Source: Bacteroidales bacterium (GTDB lineage: Bacteria > Bacteroidota > Bacteroidia > Bacteroidales > VadinHA17). From it: a stretch of DNA of 64,000 bases. The DNA lies in assembly GCA_025454815.1 (NCBI GenBank), contig JALONR010000024.1, positions 24,020-88,019 on the forward strand, given 5' to 3'. Under the pieces are notes generated by a model. That model searched no databases and was not told the DNA's origin. It saw only the letters and a program-made list of their open reading frames with translations. Numbering within the stretch: position 1 is the stretch's first letter; each line of letters opens with the position of its first letter. This document shows, piece by piece, positions 58,691 through 64,000 of this stretch. Position numbers and translations under genes: made by a program.

Positions 58691-59695
58691 GTGAAACCAT
58701 TGAGGAAAACCATCACGTCGCTGGTTGGTTTTGACCGCCGGGAGAGGCGTGGTACGTTCATATTGTCACTGATGCTTGCAGTCCTGCTGCTGGTAAGGTT
58801 CATAGCCTTCCGGCCGGGCAGGCTTCCGGAGGAACTGCCGCCGCTTTCTCCGGGCCAGGCAACATTGGCCGCCGGCAGGGAGGTACTGAACATTCCTGCC
58901 AGGCCATTTACATTTGATCCGAACGCGGCTGCATATGATGATCTTATCAGGCTCGGTCTTACGGAGAGGCAGGCCCGGACACTGGTAAATTACCGGAACA
59001 GCGGGGCCAGGTTCCACCGGCCTGAAGACCTGAACCGTGTATACGGCATTGACTCTGCCACGGCAGCCAGGCTGATTCCATATATTAATATTATGGAAGA
59101 TCCCCGGGGAGATAAGCAGAAGACCGCCGGAAGAGCAACAGGAACAGAACCGGCAGCAGGGGCCGTAACAGGCGCATTGCCTGAAGAAAGGTTTGCCGGG
59201 GGGACCGGATACAGTCATACCCGGACTGAAGCCCCTGCAGGGGTTGACAGGATTGATCTGAACACCTGCAGTGCGGATGAGCTGGAGAAGCTTCCGGGGA
59301 TAGGTCCTGTTCTGGCTGTGCACATCATCCGTTACAGAAGCCTCCTTGGTGGTTTTGTTGATACGGGTCAGCTGGCTGAGGTATACGGCCTTGACAGCAC
59401 AGTGGTAATGATGACCGGGGGGATGGTGACGCTGACCTTTGACTCCGTCAGGCCCCTTGTGCTTGACAGTATCACCTTTGGTGACCTGGCCGGTCATCCC
59501 TACCTGGGGATTGAGGCGGCAAGGAAGATAACCAGGTACAGGGCCATTTCAGGAAAACCACTGACGCTGGGAGAGATGGCCGGCAGCGGAGTCATCACCC
59601 CGGCTCAGGCGGGGCGGATAGCCCCTTATGTGAGACCACCCCGGGGAGTTGTACGAAGTGATTATGAATTTATTTCATCAAAAGTTTTGAAATGA
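58691..59695 (+). CDS. Helix-hairpin-helix (ComEA-like) membrane-anchored protein; GTG start
   Basis: 'FDPNAAAYDDLIRLGLTERQARTLVNYRNSGARFHRPEDLNRVYGID' and 'IDLNTCSADELEKLPGIGPVLAVHIIRYRSLLGGFVDTGQLAEVYGL'. Confidence 0.9.
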   Translation: MKPLRKTITSLVGFDRRERRGTFILSLMLAVLLLVRFIAFRPGRLPEELPPLSPGQATLAAGREVLNIPARPFTFDPNAAAYDDLIRLGLTERQARTLVNYRNSGARFHRPEDLNRVYGIDSATAARLIPYINIMEDPRGDKQKTAGRATGTEPAAGAVTGALPEERFAGGTGYSHTRTEAPAGVDRIDLNTCSADELEKLPGIGPVLAVHIIRYRSLLGGFVDTGQLAEVYGLDSTVVMMTGGMVTLTFDSVRPLVLDSITFGDLAGHPYLGIEAARKITRYRAISGKPLTLGEMAGSGVITPAQAGRIAPYVRPPRGVVRSDYEFISSKVLK

Positions 59696-59745
59696 TTTTC
59701 AGAGATATTAATTTTGCGGCTCGATTTTAAACTTAAAGTTCAATT

Positions 59746-59937
59746 ATGATAATTGTACCGGTAAAAGAAGGCGAGAACATTGACAGGGCCCTTAAGAAAT
59801 TCAAGAGGAAATTCGAGAAGACGGGTGTTATCCGTGAGCTCAGGGCACGTCAGGCCTTTGTCAAACCCTCGGTTCGCCGCAGGGAAGAGGTAAAGAAGGC
59901 CATCTATGTTCAGCAGATGCAGCGCGAGGAGGAGTAG
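59746..59937 (+). CDS. rpsU: 30S ribosomal protein S21
   Basis: 63 aa; 'MIIVPVKEGENIDRALKKFKRKFEKTGVIRELRARQAFVKPSVRRREE'. Confidence 0.96.
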   Translation: MIIVPVKEGENIDRALKKFKRKFEKTGVIRELRARQAFVKPSVRRREEVKKAIYVQQMQREEE

Positions 59938-59990
59938 TCATCCCTGCACTCTGGAGTTGCCATAAATAGTAAAATCAAAAGGTTCCTTTC

Positions 59991-60872
59991 ATGGATATAA
60001 AGGAATCGTTCCTTCAATACATCCGTACCGAGAAGCGATATTCACGGCACACCGTTACTTCCTACAAGAATGATCTTGAACAGTTTATGATTTGGCTGGA
60101 GGAATCCCGGCCTGGCACCGCTCTGCCAGGTGTGAATCACGGTGATGTCCGGGGCTGGATGGTTTCATTGCTGGAGGGCGGCGCAACTGCATCCACTGTT
60201 CACAGGAAGATGTCAGCCCTTCGTTCCCTCTTTCGTCACATGCGGAGGCACGAGCTCATCAGTACTGATCCGATGGCGGGATTAAAGCTCCCCAGGAAGC
60301 CGAAGCAGCTGCCCGCATTTGTTGCCGAGGATGCACTTGTAAAACTGCTTGATGAGTTCCGTTTCGGGGATAATTTTTCAGGGATCCGTGACAGGACTGT
60401 GGTGGAATTTTTGTATCTTACAGGCATGAGGAGGTCGGAACTGATCAACCTGCGTGACACGGATGTGGATCTCTCCGCCGGGCAGGTCAGGGTTACGGGT
60501 AAAAGGGAAAAGCAGAGGGTCATTCCCCTGCCGGCAGGTTTTGTAAAATCCCTGAAGACATATATTGAATCCCGCCGGGAGCAGGGGCTCCCCGGCGCCT
60601 GGTTCTTTGTCACTGACAGGGGGAACAAAATGTATGACCGGGCTGTTTATAATATTGTGACCAGATATCTTGCCATGGTAACCACAATTGAGAAAAAGAG
60701 CCCCCACGTGCTGAGGCACACCTTTGCCACCCACATGCTCAATCGTGGTGCCGACCTTAACTCGATCAAGGAGCTTCTTGGCCATGCCAGCCTCTCGGCC
60801 ACCCAGGTTTACACTCACAATACATTCGAACAATTGAAAAAAATATATAAACAGGCTCATCCAAGAGCATAA
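59991..60872 (+). CDS. Tyrosine recombinase XerC/XerD-like
   Basis: 293 aa; 'LTGMRRSELINLRDTDVDL', 'SPHVLRHTFATHMLNRGADLNSIKELLGHASLSATQVYTH'. Confidence 0.92.
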   Translation: MDIKESFLQYIRTEKRYSRHTVTSYKNDLEQFMIWLEESRPGTALPGVNHGDVRGWMVSLLEGGATASTVHRKMSALRSLFRHMRRHELISTDPMAGLKLPRKPKQLPAFVAEDALVKLLDEFRFGDNFSGIRDRTVVEFLYLTGMRRSELINLRDTDVDLSAGQVRVTGKREKQRVIPLPAGFVKSLKTYIESRREQGLPGAWFFVTDRGNKMYDRAVYNIVTRYLAMVTTIEKKSPHVLRHTFATHMLNRGADLNSIKELLGHASLSATQVYTHNTFEQLKKIYKQAHPRA

Positions 60873-60898
60873 ACACTAATTTAACAGGAGGTACTGCC

Positions 60899-61198
60899 AT
60901 GAACATTCAGATCCATTCGCTCAGGTTTGATGCAGACAAGAAGTTGCTTGACTTTGTTACGCAGAAGGTGAACAAGCTTTCGCAGCTAAGTGACGATATT
61001 GTCAGTGCAGAGGTGTTTCTGAGGTTAGAAAAAGATGATGAGAGAGAGAACAAGGTTACGGAGATCAAGGTGGAGTATCCCAGGGGGCCCCTTTTCGCCC
61101 GCAAACAAAGCAAAACATTTGAAGAGGCAACCGACCTTGTGATCGATGCTCTTAAGCGGCAGATAGTCAAACAGAAGGGAAAGATGCGGGGAGAGTGA
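60899..61198 (+). CDS. Ribosome hibernation promoting factor (HPF/RaiA family)
   Basis: 99 aa; 'MNIQIHSLRFDADKKLLDFVTQKVNKLSQL', 'FEEATDLVIDALKRQIVKQKGK'. Confidence 0.92.
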   Translation: MNIQIHSLRFDADKKLLDFVTQKVNKLSQLSDDIVSAEVFLRLEKDDERENKVTEIKVEYPRGPLFARKQSKTFEEATDLVIDALKRQIVKQKGKMRGE

Positions 61199-61228
61199 TC
61201 TCCCTGCATTAAAAAAAGTCAGGATAAT

Positions 61229-61260
61229 TTTGAGATTTGAATTTAAAATCCCTACATTTG
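61229..61260 (+). promoter_or_regulatory. Putative Bacteroidota promoter of the tRNA-tuf cluster (TTTG - 20 bp - TACATTTG)
   Basis: TTTG 61229-61232, TACATTTG 61253-61260, upstream of the first tRNA. Confidence 0.65.
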
Positions 61261-61310
61261 CAAACCGATTTTTGAGGGTAATTTCTCAGAAATCGGTCGT
61301 TCTTTCAAAT

Positions 61311-61384
61311 GCCGATGTAGCTCAGTTGGCCAGAGCAGCTGATTTGTAATCTGCAGGTCGGGGGTTCGAATCCCTTCATCGGCT
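61311..61384 (+). tRNA. tRNA-Thr (TGT)
   Basis: Cloverleaf: acceptor GCCGATG/CATCGGC, anticodon loop ..TTTGTAA.., T-loop GGTTCGAATCC. Confidence 0.95.
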
Positions 61385-61409
61385 CTAACCAGGCATGCTC
61401 TGTAAAGAC

Positions 61410-61492
61410 GGGGAGATACCAAAGTGGCCAACTGGGGCAGACTGTAAATCTGTTGTCTGATGACTTCGTAGGTTCGAATCCTGCTCTCCCCA
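61410..61492 (+). tRNA. tRNA-Tyr (GTA)
   Basis: Class II tRNA with long variable arm, acceptor GGGGAGA/TCTCCCC, anticodon GTA. Confidence 0.95.
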
Positions 61493-61564
61493 CTCTTACA
61501 GTGCCCGCAGCATCTTTTGCCTTCTTTATGGTGAATAATGCAGGGTGCCGGTTAACAATTATAA

Positions 61565-61637
61565 GCGGGAGTAGCTCAGTTGGTAGAGCATTAGCCTTCC
61601 AAGCTAAGGGCCGCGGATTCGAATTCCGTCTCCCGCT
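61565..61637 (+). tRNA. tRNA-Gly (TCC)
   Basis: Acceptor GCGGGAG/CTCCCGC, anticodon TCC. Confidence 0.95.
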
Positions 61638-61643
61638 CAGAAT

Positions 61644-61715
61644 GCCGATGTAGCTCAGGGGTAGAGCACTTCCTTGGTAAGGAAGGGGTCATGAGTTCAA
61701 CTCTCATCATCGGCT
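61644..61715 (+). tRNA. tRNA-Thr (GGT)
   Basis: Acceptor GCCGATG/CATCGGC, anticodon GGT. Confidence 0.94.
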
Positions 61716-61758
61716 CAAACGATTTTGGATGTAAATTTAAATTAATAAGCTTTTAGTT

Positions 61759-62946
61759 ATGGCAAAAGAAAAATTTGACAGGTCGAAGCCACACGTAAAT
61801 ATCGGTACGATCGGTCACGTCGACCACGGCAAGACCACCCTGACGGCTGCTATTACGATGGTTCTCGCAAAGAAAGGTCTCTCTGAAGTAAGGGACTTTG
61901 ACTCAATTGACAATGCTCCTGAGGAGAAGGAAAGAGGTATTACCATCAACACTGCTCACGTTGAGTATTCAACGGCGAACCGTCACTATGCGCATGTTGA
62001 CTGTCCGGGTCACGCTGACTATGTCAAGAACATGGTTACCGGTGCTGCCCAGATGGACGGCGCAATTATCGTTGTTGCCGCCACTGACGGTCCGATGCCT
62101 CAGACACGTGAACATATCCTTCTTGCACGCCAGGTGAACGTGCCGAAGATCGTTGTCTTCCTTAACAAGGTTGACCTCGTTGACGATGAGGAACTGATCG
62201 ACCTCGTTGAAATGGAGGTACGTGACCTTCTTACATTCTACAAGTTTGACGGTGACAATGCTCCCGTTATCCGCGGTTCAGCTCTCGGTGCAATGAACCA
62301 TGAACCGAAGTGGGAAGAGAAGGTGATGGAACTGATGGATGCAGTTGATGCATACATACCCATTCCTCCGCGCGAGAATGAAAAGCCTTTCCTTATGCCT
62401 GTTGAAGACGTATTCTCAATCACCGGACGTGGTACCGTTGCTACCGGCCGTATTGAAACCGGTATGGTTCACACCGGTGATGAACTTGAAATCGTCGGTC
62501 TTGGCGCTGAGAAACGCAAAACGGTTTGTACCGGCGTTGAGATGTTCCGCAAGATCCTTGATCAGGGTGAAGCAGGTGACAACGTTGGTCTGCTCCTTCG
62601 CGGTGTTGACAAGAAAGAGATCAAGAGAGGCCATGTGCTTGCAAAACCAGGGTCAATTACACCCCATACCAAGTTCAAGGCTGAGGTCTACGTTCTGAAA
62701 AAAGAGGAAGGCGGCCGTCACACCCCGTTCCACAACAATTACCGTCCGCAGTTCTATCTCCGTACACTTGACATCACCGGTGAAATTCACCTCCCGGAAG
62801 GAACAGAGATGGTTATGCCCGGTGACAACATCACCATTACAGTTGAACTCATCTACCCGGTTGCCATCAACAAGGGTCTCCGTTTCGCAATCCGCGAAGG
62901 CGGCCGTACAGTTGGTGCAGGCGCAGTTGTTGAGATCGTCGAGTAA
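61759..62946 (+). CDS. tuf: Elongation factor Tu
   Basis: '[36 protein letters not shown]', '[23 protein letters not shown]'. Confidence 0.99.
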   Translation: MAKEKFDRSKPHVNIGTIGHVDHGKTTLTAAITMVLAKKGLSEVRDFDSIDNAPEEKERGITINTAHVEYSTANRHYAHVDCPGHADYVKNMVTGAAQMDGAIIVVAATDGPMPQTREHILLARQVNVPKIVVFLNKVDLVDDEELIDLVEMEVRDLLTFYKFDGDNAPVIRGSALGAMNHEPKWEEKVMELMDAVDAYIPIPPRENEKPFLMPVEDVFSITGRGTVATGRIETGMVHTGDELEIVGLGAEKRKTVCTGVEMFRKILDQGEAGDNVGLLLRGVDKKEIKRGHVLAKPGSITPHTKFKAEVYVLKKEEGGRHTPFHNNYRPQFYLRTLDITGEIHLPEGTEMVMPGDNITITVELIYPVAINKGLRFAIREGGRTVGAGAVVEIVE

Positions 62947-63002
62947 GACCTTATTATATATATATGGTAACCGTACCCGGTACGGTTACCATTAAAATGC
63001 AC

Positions 63003-63075
63003 ACGGGTGTAGCTCAGTTGGTAGAGCACTGGTCTCCAAAACCAGGTGTCGGGAGTTCGAGTCTCTCCTCCCGTG
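63003..63075 (+). tRNA. tRNA-Trp (CCA)
   Basis: D-arm GCTCAGTTGGTAGAGC, anticodon CCA, discriminator G; one mismatch in the acceptor as I fold it. Confidence 0.9.
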
Positions 63076-63093
63076 CAAAACGGAATTCTTATC

Positions 63094-63285
63094 ATGAAGA
63101 TTGGAACTTATTTTAAGGAATCATATAACGAACTCATGCACAAGGTGACATGGCCTTCATGGAGTGAACTCCAGGGAAGCGCAACCCTTGTACTTGTCAC
63201 CTCCGTAATCCTTGCCATCGTAGTCTGGGCTATGGACTTCATATTCGACAAGGCCATGGGGGTTGTCTACGGTTTGTTATATTAA
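63094..63285 (+). CDS. secE: Preprotein translocase subunit SecE
   Basis: 'MKIGTYFKESYNELMHKVTWPSWSELQGSATLVLVTSVILAIVVWAMDFIFDKAMGVVYGLLY'; start trimmed because the longer ORF overlaps tRNA-Trp. Confidence 0.93.
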   Translation: MKIGTYFKESYNELMHKVTWPSWSELQGSATLVLVTSVILAIVVWAMDFIFDKAMGVVYGLLY

Positions 63286-63302
63286 AATCATAACGGTCAC
63301 AG

Positions 63303-63851
63303 ATGAGTGAAAGCGTTAAGAAGTGGTATGTCCTCAGGGCTATAGGCGGCAAGGAGAAGAAGGTAAAGGAATATCTTGAGAATGAGATAGTCCGCCTGAA
63401 GCTGCAGGATTACATCACCCAGGTACTGATACCGACGGAGAAGGTTTACCAGATCCGTTCAGGAAAGAAGGTGAGCAAGGAGCGTACCTTCTTCCCGGGT
63501 TATGTGATCGTGGAGGCCGCACTGGTGGGCGAAGTGCCCCATGTTCTCCGCAACATACCCAACGTCCTGGGATTCCTGGGTACACAGTCGGGTGAACCGA
63601 CACCGATACGAAAGGCAGAGATCAACCGTATCCTCGGAAAGGTAGACGAACTGGCAGCCAGCGAAGAGGAACTCAACGTTCCGTTCGTCGTGGGTGAAAC
63701 GGTTAAAGTGATAGACGGACCCTTCAACAGCTTCACAGGTGTTATTGAAGAGGTCAATGAAGAGAAGCGAAAGCTGAAGGTGATGGTCAAGATCTTCGGA
63801 AGAAAGACCCCGCTTGAGCTCAGCTTCATGCAGGTAGAGAAAGAAAGTTAG
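63303..63851 (+). CDS. nusG: Transcription termination/antitermination protein NusG
   Basis: 'KKWYVLRAIGGKEKKVKEYLENEI', 'FFPGYVIVEA', 'VKVIDGPFNSFTGVIEEVNEEKRKLKVMVKIFGRKTPLELSF'. Confidence 0.96.
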   Translation: MSESVKKWYVLRAIGGKEKKVKEYLENEIVRLKLQDYITQVLIPTEKVYQIRSGKKVSKERTFFPGYVIVEAALVGEVPHVLRNIPNVLGFLGTQSGEPTPIRKAEINRILGKVDELAASEEELNVPFVVGETVKVIDGPFNSFTGVIEEVNEEKRKLKVMVKIFGRKTPLELSFMQVEKES

Positions 63852-63938
63852 GGAAATAAGGAAATTGACAGCCGTGAATTATAATGCTTCCTTAAGCGGC
63901 AGTCATGCTCTCGCTATAAACAATGCAAATTTTTAATT

Positions 63939-64000
63939 ATGGCAAAAGAAGTTGCTGGATTAATCAAATTACAGATTAAAGGCGGAGCAGCCAATCCATC
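63939..64000 (+). CDS. rplK: 50S ribosomal protein L11, 5' partial at window end
   Basis: 'MAKEVAGLIKLQIKGGAANPS' following nusG. Confidence 0.92.
   Translation, partial: MAKEVAGLIKLQIKGGAANP

Noticed and set aside
59991-60872. Tyrosine recombinase as the integrase of a mobile element
   Set aside because: It lies between rpsU and hpf in a housekeeping context with no att-like repeats or cargo; more consistent with chromosomal XerC/D.

Overview
Window from a Bacteroidota chromosome; every gene call is from reading the sequence and supplied ORF translations, with no database search. Most of it is housekeeping: tmRNA, 4.5S SRP RNA, Sua5/TsaC, TrkA, ComEC, peptide deformylase, RuvX, NifJ, Rho, primary sigma factor, Rpe, MiaA, GAPDH, MsrB-MsrA, MenG/UbiE, PorT-like protein, SpoU methyltransferase, BamA/TamA-like protein, S21, a tyrosine recombinase, HPF, and a tRNA-Thr/Tyr/Gly/Thr-tuf-tRNA-Trp-secE-nusG-rplK cluster. 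The main accessory locus is a tightly packed, co-directional nine-gene cluster on the minus strand (33567-46663). It encodes seven secreted proteins related by a shared 'YYLP' motif; four are full length, one is N-domain only, and two are divergent. Two predicted secreted papain-fold cysteine peptidases/amidases lie with them, one apparently circularly permuted. I do not recognise a characterised family for the YYLP proteins, and this is the best candidate for an undescribed system. Other observations: rho is split by an apparent single-base frameshift in a CTG-rich tract encoding a Q/G-rich disordered insertion; there are four separate intergenic tandem-repeat arrays (38, ~46, 20 and 42/21 bp periods); a 41-aa lipoprotein ORF is absent from the supplied track; and Bacteroidota-type -33/-7 promoters can be seen upstream of several genes.
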